Shown in pieces: positions 1 to 6,347 of a stretch of DNA of 6,347 nt. The DNA lies in the NCBI GenBank assembly GCA_007131895.1, contig SLPR01000175.1, positions 1 to 6,347 of the forward strand. The letters run 5' to 3'. The DNA is from Bacteroidales bacterium. GTDB lineage: Bacteria; Bacteroidota; Bacteroidia; Bacteroidales; UBA7960. The notes under the pieces are model-generated. The model ran no database searches, was not told the origin of the DNA, and saw only the letters and a program-made list of their open reading frames with translations. How positions within the stretch are numbered: the stretch's first letter is position 1; every line of letters begins with the position of its first letter. Made by a program: the position numbers and the translations under genes.

Positions 1-10
1 TACTTTAGTT

Positions 11-424
11 ATGGCTGAAAATTCATATAAAGAACCTGTGAAAGAACCCACAGGCAAAGAACATAAGAAAGGAGGGGGTATAATCAGCACCCTTTTAAAC
101 GGCAGCTTTTTGACTTTTGAGAAATCGCCAGGTCTTTTGCCCTTTTTGCTTTTGCTTTCGCTGCTCTCTGTGTTTTTAATCGGCAATACCTATTATGCTG
201 AAAAAAAAGTACGCAACATTGAGAATATGCGCCATACAGTAATCGAACTAAGAACCATTTACATATCCAACAAGGCTGAGCTCATGTACCTGAGCAATCA
301 GTCAGAAATTGCACGCAGACTGGCAGACAAAGGAATCGTAGAATCCACAGTTCCGCCAAGAATTGTAAAAGAACAAAAACAACAGAGGAATTTCTTATTG
401 CGGATATTTCTGCCTGGTAAATAA
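11..424 (+). CDS. ftsL: FtsL-like cell division protein
   Basis: This is a 137-residue bitopic membrane protein. It has a lysine- and glutamate-rich cytoplasmic tail (residues 1-23, ending KKGGG) and one hydrophobic helix at about 41-58 (GLLPFLLLLSLLSVFLIG). A charged, probably coiled-coil periplasmic segment (about 62-105) follows, then a short C-terminal tail. The pattern NQSEIARRLADKGI followed by VPP (about 96-116) resembles FtsL proteins of Bacteroidota. By family knowledge FtsL acts in the divisome with FtsB and FtsQ and helps activate the FtsW-FtsI synthase. Sequence conservation in FtsL is weak, so the call rests mainly on topology, size and its place directly before ftsI. The ATG at 11 is the only start visible near the window edge. 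The reading frame is open upstream of it, but only 10 bases can be seen. A TAG at 6-8 in another frame could be the stop of the preceding gene. Confidence 0.87.
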   Translation: MAENSYKEPVKEPTGKEHKKGGGIISTLLNGSFLTFEKSPGLLPFLLLLSLLSVFLIGNTYYAEKKVRNIENMRHTVIELRTIYISNKAELMYLSNQSEIARRLADKGIVESTVPPRIVKEQKQQRNFLLRIFLPGK

Positions 425-456
425 AAGACTGAAAAATTGTATAGCTAAATGTTACA

Positions 457-2565
457 ATGACCAACAAGAAAAGTGACATATTATGGAGAATCTACCTGGT
501 GTATTTCCTCACCGTTGCCTTCGGTGTGGCAATTCTGATCAGGGTTGTCTATATACAATTTGTGCAGGGAGATTACTGGCGGGAGTTGGCTCGCAGCTCT
601 ACTATGCGATATGTAAATATTGATGCTGTAAGAGGAGATATCCTTGCTGACGATGGTCGTTTGCTGGCTACCAGTGTGCCGGTTTATGAGATTCGGATGG
701 ATTTGAGCAGAACAGTTGTGTCAGATGAAGTATTCAATAAAGGGATAGATTCTCTGGCATTTAACCTTTCCCGATTGTTCCGGGATCGCTCACAGGCAGA
801 TTACAAGCGTTCTCTGTTACAAGCGCGCCGAAACCAGGATCGTTATTTTCTTGTCAAACGCAATGTGTCCTATCATCAGCTTGTTGAGCTTCGCACCTTT
901 CCGGTTTTCAGGCTGGGTCGTTTCAGGGGTGGCCTTGTCGTGGTGGAACGCAATCGTCGTGAAACCCCTTTTAAGTCTCTTGCATCCCGAACTATTGGAT
1001 ATGAAAGAGAGGGTGTGTATGTGGGGCTGGAAGGTGCCTACAGGTCGCACCTTGAGGGAGTGCAGGGGAAAAGGCTCATGCAGCGCATCAGCGGAGGAAA
1101 CTGGATGCCGGTGAATGATGAAAATGAAATTCGATCCCAAAACGGAAAAGATATTATTACCACACTTAATATCAACATGCAGGATGTAGTTGAGAGTGCC
1201 CTTATGAAGCAACTCAACAGGTATAGCGCAAAGCACGGAACCGTTGTGGTTATGGAGGTTGCCACCGGAAAGGTAAAAGCTATCAGCAACCTGACCCGCA
1301 ATTCTTCAGGTCGCTACGAAGAAACCTTCAACTATGCCATTGGAGAAGCTGCTGAACCAGGCTCTACCTTTAAACTTGCCTCCATGATAGCATTGCTGGA
1401 AGAGGGTGTTGTTGGTCCGGATGATTTTGTACAAACAGGCGATGGCCGGATTACCTATTATGACAGGGTAATGCGCGATGCAAAAGAAGGGGGCTTTGGA
1501 ACCATTACTGTTTCAGAAGTTTTTGCCCTCTCTTCCAATGTTGGGATTTCCAGGTTGGTATATGAAAACTTTAAAGACAAACCGGAAAGATTTGTTAACC
1601 GGCTCAATTCGCTCAGAATTGACCAGCCTCTTGGTCTGGAAATAAGAGGTGAGGGCAATCCGTTTATTCCCTCACCGGATTCAAATGGCTGGTCCAGGGT
1701 TACTTTGCCATGGATGTCTATTGGATACAATGTGTCTATGACCCCCATGCAGATACTTGCCCTTTTTAATGCCATTGCCAATGACGGCAAAATGATGAAA
1801 CCCATGTTTGTGGAAGAAGTCAGGCAAACCGGCAGGACACTGGAGCGGTTTGAACCTCAGGTGTTGAAACGTTCAATCTGTTCGCAGTCTACCCTGGGAA
1901 TTGTAAGAAATATGCTTGAAGAAGTAGTGGAAAGTGGTACCGCCTCAGGTATAAAATCTTCGGTATACAAGATTGCAGGAAAAACAGGTACTGCCCAGGT
2001 GGCCAATGTAAGTGGGGGATACCGCTCCAGCGACAGGGTAGTTTACAGGGCTTCCTTTGCCGGGTATTTCCCTGCCGACAATCCTGTGTATTCTATGATT
2101 GTAATGGTACATGACCCCAAAGGCTGGGTTTACACAGGCAGCCAGGTAGCTGCCCCCGTTTTCAGGGAAATTGCTGATAAAATATTTGCCACCCAGCTTA
2201 ATATAAACGATAACTACCTGGAAACTCCTGTCATGGCATCTTTTCCTGATGTTTTATCAGGGCAGATCAATGATTTAAAGGCCATTTATCGTGTTTTCGA
2301 TTGTAAACTGAAAATAGAAGATAAGCAGGTAAAATGGGCCAATGCGAGGCTGGCATCCAATGATACCATAGTGGTAGCAGAGAGAGAAATGATTTCCAAC
2401 CTGGTGCCCAATGTGGTGGGCATGGGACTCAGGGATGCATTGTATGTGCTGGAAAATGCAGGGATGCGCGTACGTTTCTCAGGAAGAGGAATGGTTAGAA
2501 CGCAAAGTGTGAGGCCGGGTACAAGAATTGTTCCCGGTAGCGAAATAGTTATTCGATTATCTTAA
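457..2565 (+). CDS. ftsI: Division-specific peptidoglycan D,D-transpeptidase (PBP3/FtsI, class B PBP) with C-terminal PASTA domain
   Basis: This 702-residue class B penicillin-binding protein cross-links septal peptidoglycan in the periplasm. It has one N-terminal membrane helix (about 10-31). A PBP dimerisation domain follows (about 54-220), opening with RGDILADDGRLLAT at 59-72. The transpeptidase domain (about 250-590) has all three catalytic motifs: SxxK as STFK with nucleophile Ser303 and Lys306, SxN as SSN at 359-361, and KTG at 509-511. A PASTA domain, beginning VPNVVGMGL near residue 650, runs to the C-terminus. The absence of a glycosyltransferase domain excludes class A. Its place between ftsL and murE favours FtsI over the elongation protein PBP2; the PASTA domain also recalls SpoVD-type homologues. 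The start is well fixed: an in-frame TAG lies at 442-444 and the ATG at 457 is the first start codon after it. No Shine-Dalgarno sequence precedes it. Confidence 0.97.
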   Translation: MTNKKSDILWRIYLVYFLTVAFGVAILIRVVYIQFVQGDYWRELARSSTMRYVNIDAVRGDILADDGRLLATSVPVYEIRMDLSRTVVSDEVFNKGIDSLAFNLSRLFRDRSQADYKRSLLQARRNQDRYFLVKRNVSYHQLVELRTFPVFRLGRFRGGLVVVERNRRETPFKSLASRTIGYEREGVYVGLEGAYRSHLEGVQGKRLMQRISGGNWMPVNDENEIRSQNGKDIITTLNINMQDVVESALMKQLNRYSAKHGTVVVMEVATGKVKAISNLTRNSSGRYEETFNYAIGEAAEPGSTFKLASMIALLEEGVVGPDDFVQTGDGRITYYDRVMRDAKEGGFGTITVSEVFALSSNVGISRLVYENFKDKPERFVNRLNSLRIDQPLGLEIRGEGNPFIPSPDSNGWSRVTLPWMSIGYNVSMTPMQILALFNAIANDGKMMKPMFVEEVRQTGRTLERFEPQVLKRSICSQSTLGIVRNMLEEVVESGTASGIKSSVYKIAGKTGTAQVANVSGGYRSSDRVVYRASFAGYFPADNPVYSMIVMVHDPKGWVYTGSQVAAPVFREIADKIFATQLNINDNYLETPVMASFPDVLSGQINDLKAIYRVFDCKLKIEDKQVKWANARLASNDTIVVAEREMISNLVPNVVGMGLRDALYVLENAGMRVRFSGRGMVRTQSVRPGTRIVPGSEIVIRLS

Positions 2566-2580
2566 ATCTCAGTTGTTTTG
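2566..2580 (+). promoter_or_regulatory. murE translation start region with TTG start and no Shine-Dalgarno
   Basis: Between the ftsI stop TAA (2563-2565) and the murE TTG (2578-2580) lie only four codons, ATC TCA GTT GTT, in the same frame as both genes. None is an efficient start codon and no purine-rich ribosome binding site is present. This decides the start: translation of murE must begin at the TTG or far inside the protein. Because the spacing is so short, ribosomes ending ftsI may supply murE by re-initiation; that is inference. Confidence 0.75.
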
Positions 2581-4029
2581 AAGTTACTAAGCGACATATT
2601 ATATAAGTGTGAACTGTTATCCATAACAGGTTCTACCGATATCAGGGTAAGTGATCTTACACTTGATTCCAGGAAAGTAACTACAGGTTCTTTGTTTGTT
2701 GCCCTGAAGGGGTTGAGTTCTGATGGGCATGACTTTATTGCTTCAGCAACCGAAAAAGGTGCGGTAGCCATATTATGCACCATTATGCCGGACAATCCTT
2801 CGCCTGGCATAACCTATGTAAAGGTTGCCGATGCTCAGGTGGCAATGGGCAGAGTCGCTGCCAACTTTTATGACCATCCCTCTGATAAACTTACCGTAAT
2901 TGGTGTTACCGGAACCAATGGAAAAACGACCATTGCCACTTTGTTGTACAATCTTTACAGCAATTCAGGAATCAAGTGTGGGCTTGTGAGCACCATAAGC
3001 AACAAAATTGGAGAGGATGAAGTTCCTGCGGCCTACACAACTCCCGACGTAATTGCCCTTAACGGACTGTTTGCAAAAATGGCAGATCAGAATTGCCGGT
3101 ATTGTTTTATGGAGGTGAGTTCACATGCCCTGCATCAAAAAAGGGTGGAAGGGGTAAATTTTGCAGGAGGTATTTTTACCAATCTTACACACGATCATCT
3201 GGATTATCACAAAACCTTTAAAGAATACCTGACAACAAAGAAAACATTTTTTGATACCCTCGGGAAAAAAGCATTTGCCCTGACCAACAGTGACGATAAA
3301 AACGGGCAGGTTATGTTACAGAATACCTCTGCCCGCAAATACTCTTATGGGTTGAAGAACATGGCGGATTATCGTGGCAAAGTTGTTGAAAACCTATTGA
3401 GCGGTTTGGTAATGCATATCGACGGAAAAGAAGTGTATTGCAGGTTGGTGGGAGAATTTAATGCTTCCAATTTAATGGCCATTTATTCCTGTTCAAGATT
3501 GCTGGGGATGGAAAGTGATGAGTCGCTTACTGCTCTTAGTCAGCTGGGGCCTGTAGAAGGTCGTTTTGATTATTTTATCAGTGAAAACAATATAACAGGG
3601 ATTGTGGATTATGCCCATACCCCTGATGCCCTTGAAAATGTACTAAAAACCATACAAAATCTGAGAAAAGGCTCAGAAAAGGTAATAACAGTGATAGGTT
3701 GCGGAGGCAACCGTGATACCGAAAAAAGACCTGCAATGGCATCCATTGCTGCCAATTACAGCGATAAGGTTATCCTTACAAGCGACAATCCCAGGTTCGA
3801 GGAACCCGGGGATATAATCAATGATATGCGCAAAGGCATTGAGCTTTTGGCAGGAAAGAAAACCCTTGTAATTGAAAACAGGAAAGAAGCCATCAAAACA
3901 GCAGCTGCTCTGGCAGTTAATGGAGATATCGTGCTGGTTGCCGGAAAAGGGCATGAAAAGTACCAGGAAATTAAGGGTGTAAAGCACCCCTTTGATGACA
4001 AACTGATTCTCAAAGAGGCATTGGCCTGA
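2578..4029 (+). CDS. murE: UDP-N-acetylmuramoyl-L-alanyl-D-glutamate--2,6-diaminopimelate ligase
   Basis: This cytoplasmic ATP-dependent Mur ligase of 483 residues (E. coli MurE is 495) adds the third amino acid to UDP-MurNAc-L-Ala-D-Glu. The N-terminal domain holds the uridine-binding DSRKV...LFVALKG stretch (30-46). The central domain has the P-loop GVTGTNGKTT (109-118), the substrate-binding TTPDV (154-158), EVSSHAL (179-185) and NLTHDHLDYH (202-211). Lys221 in TTKKTFF aligns by eye with the carbamylated lysine of E. coli MurE. The C-terminal domain contains DNPR (403-406), the motif typical of enzymes that add meso-diaminopimelate, and GKGHE (456-460). The start codon is TTG. An in-frame stop, that of ftsI, lies 12 bases upstream, the codons between are not start codons, and the translation from TTG gives the expected family N-terminus KLLSDILYK. 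The next in-frame Met falls inside the first domain. Confidence 0.97.
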   Translation: MKLLSDILYKCELLSITGSTDIRVSDLTLDSRKVTTGSLFVALKGLSSDGHDFIASATEKGAVAILCTIMPDNPSPGITYVKVADAQVAMGRVAANFYDHPSDKLTVIGVTGTNGKTTIATLLYNLYSNSGIKCGLVSTISNKIGEDEVPAAYTTPDVIALNGLFAKMADQNCRYCFMEVSSHALHQKRVEGVNFAGGIFTNLTHDHLDYHKTFKEYLTTKKTFFDTLGKKAFALTNSDDKNGQVMLQNTSARKYSYGLKNMADYRGKVVENLLSGLVMHIDGKEVYCRLVGEFNASNLMAIYSCSRLLGMESDESLTALSQLGPVEGRFDYFISENNITGIVDYAHTPDALENVLKTIQNLRKGSEKVITVIGCGGNRDTEKRPAMASIAANYSDKVILTSDNPRFEEPGDIINDMRKGIELLAGKKTLVIENRKEAIKTAAALAVNGDIVLVAGKGHEKYQEIKGVKHPFDDKLILKEALA

Positions 4030-4051
4030 GACCACCAACTATTCAATTGTT

Positions 4052-5308
4052 ATGTTGTACCATCTTTTTGAATATCTCGACAGAGCCTTCGAAATTCCCG
4101 GAACCGGGCTGTTTCAGTATATCTCATTCCGTGCAGCCATGTCTGTGTTGCTGTCATTGTTTATTTCCTTGATTTTTGGAAAAAAGATCATCCATTACCT
4201 TCAAAAAAAGCAGGTAGGAGAGATTGTCAGGAATCTTGGGCTGGAAGGCCAGATGCAAAAGCATGGAACCCCTACCATGGGTGGGTTGATTATCATTGCC
4301 TCTATTGTTATTCCCGGATTGCTCTTTGCCAATCTTACCAATATATACGTTTTGCTGCTCCTGTTTTCGACTATTTGGTTGGGCCTGATCGGATTTCTTG
4401 ATGATTATATCAAAGTTTTCAGAAAGGACAAGAAGGGACTGCATGGTAAATTCAAAATACTGGGACAGGTTGGATTGGGTCTTATTGTGGGAAGCATGCT
4501 GTATTTTAATGATGCGGTGGTTATTCGCGAAAATGTTATTCCCGATTTTCAGTTTGTTACCACCAATGAGTTGCTGGAGCTTGACGGTATGATAAAAGCA
4601 AGGGATGAGGCGGTTAGAGAGACCGTAAAATCCACCAAAACTACCATTCCCTTTTTCAAGGATAATGAATTTGATTATTCTGTTTTATTGAGATGGATGG
4701 GTGATGGTTATGAGAAATGGACTTTTCTGATCTTCATCCCCATTGTAATTCTGATAATTACAGCCGTATCCAATGGGGCCAACATGACCGACGGGCTCGA
4801 TGGGCTTGCTACGGGCACTTCTGCCATTATTGGGGTGGCTTTGGGGGTGCTTGCCTACGTTTCCGGCAACGTAATTTTTTCTGATTATCTCAATATCATG
4901 TATATCCCCAATACGGGAGAGATGGTAATTTTTATTGCCGCTTTTGTAGGGGCATGCATCGGATTTCTATGGTATAATTCCTATCCGGCGCAGGTTTTTA
5001 TGGGCGATACAGGAAGCTTGTCGCTGGGAGGCATTATTGCAGTGTTTGCCATTATTATCCGCAAAGAATTGCTTATACCCGTAATGTGCGGCATCTTTTT
5101 CGTGGAGAGTCTTTCTGTAATGATGCAGGTGGGTTGGTTTAAGTATACCCGCTGGCGTTTCGGCGAAGGTAAAAGGATTTTTAAAATGGCTCCTCTGCAT
5201 CATCACTATCAGATGCTTGGTTATCATGAAGCAAAAATTGTTTTTCGCTTTCTTATTGTGGGAATTTTACTTGCGATTGTATCTATTATTACACTTAAAG
5301 TAAGATAG
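4052..5308 (+). CDS. mraY: Phospho-N-acetylmuramoyl-pentapeptide-transferase (lipid I synthase)
   Basis: This polytopic membrane enzyme transfers phospho-MurNAc-pentapeptide from UDP to undecaprenyl phosphate, giving lipid I at the cytoplasmic face. It has 418 residues with many hydrophobic helices. The family motifs are all present: TPTMGG (73-78), FLDDYIKV with the Asp117-Asp118 pair (115-122), SNGANMTDGLDGLATG (from 240, Asp247 and Asp250), GDTGSLSLGG (from 318, Asp319) and MAPLHHHYQ (379-387, His383-385). It is about 55-60 residues longer than E. coli MraY (360). Much of the excess lies in a polar segment at about 153-223, between the helix following the DD pair and the helix leading to NMTDGLDGL. 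The ATG at 4052 starts 22 bases after murE and gives a normal MraY N-terminus. No Shine-Dalgarno is seen. murF, which sits between murE and mraY in E. coli, is absent. Confidence 0.97.
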   Translation: MLYHLFEYLDRAFEIPGTGLFQYISFRAAMSVLLSLFISLIFGKKIIHYLQKKQVGEIVRNLGLEGQMQKHGTPTMGGLIIIASIVIPGLLFANLTNIYVLLLLFSTIWLGLIGFLDDYIKVFRKDKKGLHGKFKILGQVGLGLIVGSMLYFNDAVVIRENVIPDFQFVTTNELLELDGMIKARDEAVRETVKSTKTTIPFFKDNEFDYSVLLRWMGDGYEKWTFLIFIPIVILIITAVSNGANMTDGLDGLATGTSAIIGVALGVLAYVSGNVIFSDYLNIMYIPNTGEMVIFIAAFVGACIGFLWYNSYPAQVFMGDTGSLSLGGIIAVFAIIIRKELLIPVMCGIFFVESLSVMMQVGWFKYTRWRFGEGKRIFKMAPLHHHYQMLGYHEAKIVFRFLIVGILLAIVSIITLKVR

Positions 5309-5310
5309 TT

Positions 5311-6347
5311 ATGGGCCTTCGTTATGATATCGCCATACTGGGGGCCGGAGAAAGCGGAACAGGGGCAGCTTTGCTGGCCCGGAAAAAAGGATATAACGTA
5401 TTTGTTTCTGATAAGGGACCGATACTTCAACAATATAAAAACGTTCTTACAAATCACGATATCAGATGGGAAGAGGGAAAGCATACAGAACAACTGATAC
5501 TTTCCGCCTCAGAGGTCATCAAAAGTCCTGGAATTCCTGATACTGTGGAAATGGTTAAAAACATCAGAGCACAGGGAATACCTGTAATTGCCGAGATAGA
5601 ATTTGCTGCCCGATATACCAATGCGACAAAAATTTGCATTACAGGCAGCAATGGAAAAACCACCACCAGTATGCTTACTTACAGTATCCTGAAGAATGCC
5701 GGATACAATGTCGGGCTTGCAGGGAATGTGGGCAAAAGCTTTGCATGGCAGGTAGCTGAAAATGATTTCGATTATTATGTTCTCGAAATCTCAAGTTTTC
5801 AGCTGGATGGTATGTTTGATTTCAGGGCTGAGATAGCTGTATTGTTAAACATAACACCTGACCATCTGGACCGATACAATAATAGTTTTGAGCAGTATGT
5901 AAGGTCAAAATTCAGGATATTGCAAAACCAGAAACAGGAAGATGCTTTTATTTATTTCAGCGACGATAAGACCATTGCTGATTATCTGGGCAAAATTGAA
6001 ACAGCAGCACGTATTTTTCCCTATACTTCTTATACTGATTCCCGTTGCGGAGGTTACATGAAAAACGAATCAACTTTAGTAATAAATATAAAACAGGACA
6101 AACTCGAAATGGAAACCAGGGACTTATCATTAACAGGCAGACAAAATATTTACAACTCTATGGCTTCAGGGATTGCTGCCAGATTGGTTGATATACGCAA
6201 GGAGGTTATCAAGCAGAGCCTGTCAGAATTTGAGAACATAGAACATCGCCTGGAGCATGTGGCGGTGGTAAGAGGTATTGAGTTTATCAATGACAGTAAA
6301 GCAACCAACATCAACTCGGCCTGGTATGCATTGGAGAGCATGAACAA
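5311..6347 (+). CDS. murD: UDP-N-acetylmuramoylalanine--D-glutamate ligase (partial, cut by window end)
   Basis: The frame opens at the ATG at 5311, two bases after the mraY stop, and runs without a stop for 345 codons to the window edge. About 90-110 C-terminal residues are missing compared with E. coli MurD (438). MurD is the cytoplasmic ligase that adds D-Glu to UDP-MurNAc-L-Ala. The N-terminal Rossmann-like domain begins IAILGAGESGTGAA (from about residue 7), as in MurD and not in MurE. Next come the P-loop ITGSNGKTTT (110-119), EISSFQL (159-165), NITPDHLDRY (180-189) and Lys200 in YVRSKFRI, the likely carbamylated lysine. EHRLEHV (311-317) and NDSKATN (327-333) mark the start of the C-terminal domain. 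The two-base gap and lack of a ribosome binding site suggest translation coupled to mraY. Nothing looks damaged; the truncation comes from the window. Confidence 0.97.
   Translation, partial: MGLRYDIAILGAGESGTGAALLARKKGYNVFVSDKGPILQQYKNVLTNHDIRWEEGKHTEQLILSASEVIKSPGIPDTVEMVKNIRAQGIPVIAEIEFAARYTNATKICITGSNGKTTTSMLTYSILKNAGYNVGLAGNVGKSFAWQVAENDFDYYVLEISSFQLDGMFDFRAEIAVLLNITPDHLDRYNNSFEQYVRSKFRILQNQKQEDAFIYFSDDKTIADYLGKIETAARIFPYTSYTDSRCGGYMKNESTLVINIKQDKLEMETRDLSLTGRQNIYNSMASGIAARLVDIRKEVIKQSLSEFENIEHRLEHVAVVRGIEFINDSKATNINSAWYALESMN

Noticed and set aside
136..170. Imperfect T-rich repeat (TTTTGC-like units) in ftsL
   Set aside because: It encodes the leucine- and phenylalanine-rich membrane helix; the repetition follows from codon choice for hydrophobic residues.
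425..456. Possible promoter or terminator in the ftsL-ftsI gap
   Set aside because: The 32 bases are AT-rich but show no hairpin followed by a T-run and no convincing Bacteroidota -33/-7 pair (TTTG and TAnnTTTG).
817..1301. Antisense open frames of 139 and 87 codons opposite ftsI
   Set aside because: They lie wholly within a confidently identified gene, and their translations show no recognisable motif or domain. They are shadow frames of the ftsI coding strand.
3673..4046. Two overlapping antisense frames opposite the end of murE
   Set aside because: Their translations look arbitrary and the sense strand is fully explained by the MurE C-terminal domain with DNPR and GKGHE motifs.
4398..4592. 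Small + strand frame of 64 codons inside mraY
   Set aside because: It overlaps the MraY frame over the conserved DD pair and the loop that follows, and its product resembles nothing I know.
5224..5666. Antisense frames across the mraY-murD junction and early murD
   Set aside because: The + strand carries an uninterrupted MurD frame from 5311 to the window end with all expected motifs; the antisense frames are by-products.

Overview
This window is an ordinary segment of a division and cell wall (dcw) cluster. All genes lie on the + strand and are packed tightly. In order they are: an FtsL-like division protein (11-424), the division transpeptidase FtsI/PBP3 with a C-terminal PASTA domain (457-2565), MurE (2578-4029), MraY (4052-5308) and the first 345 codons of MurD (5311 to the window edge). 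Gaps between genes are 32, 12, 22 and 2 bases. No intergenic stretch could hold an RNA gene, a mobile element or a CRISPR array, and I see no convincing promoter or terminator. The genes are probably co-transcribed from a promoter upstream of the window.

The organism is most likely a member of the Bacteroidota, perhaps Bacteroidales or a near relative. Several things point that way. murE is followed directly by mraY, with no murF between them. The FtsL is short and of the type with a QSEI...RL...GI...PP tail. FtsI is about 700 residues long and ends in one clear PASTA domain. MraY is about 418 residues long and carries an extra segment between two membrane helices. None of the four start codons with enough upstream sequence has a Shine-Dalgarno sequence, as is common in this phylum. 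I cannot place it at family level.

The genes form one pathway. MurD adds D-Glu and MurE then adds the third residue (meso-diaminopimelate, judging from its DNPR motif) to the UDP-MurNAc precursor in the cytoplasm. MraY moves the finished phospho-MurNAc-pentapeptide onto undecaprenyl phosphate at the membrane. FtsI, with FtsL as a structural partner, cross-links the resulting peptidoglycan at the division septum. The next genes downstream would be expected to be ftsW, murG and murC, and the gene just upstream rsmH, but none of these is visible.

I found no new biological system here. The points most worth a second look are the TTG start of murE, the enlarged probable periplasmic loop of MraY, a possible degenerate second PASTA-like repeat in FtsI, and the contrast between Shine-Dalgarno-free start codons and strong Shine-Dalgarno-like motifs inside genes.
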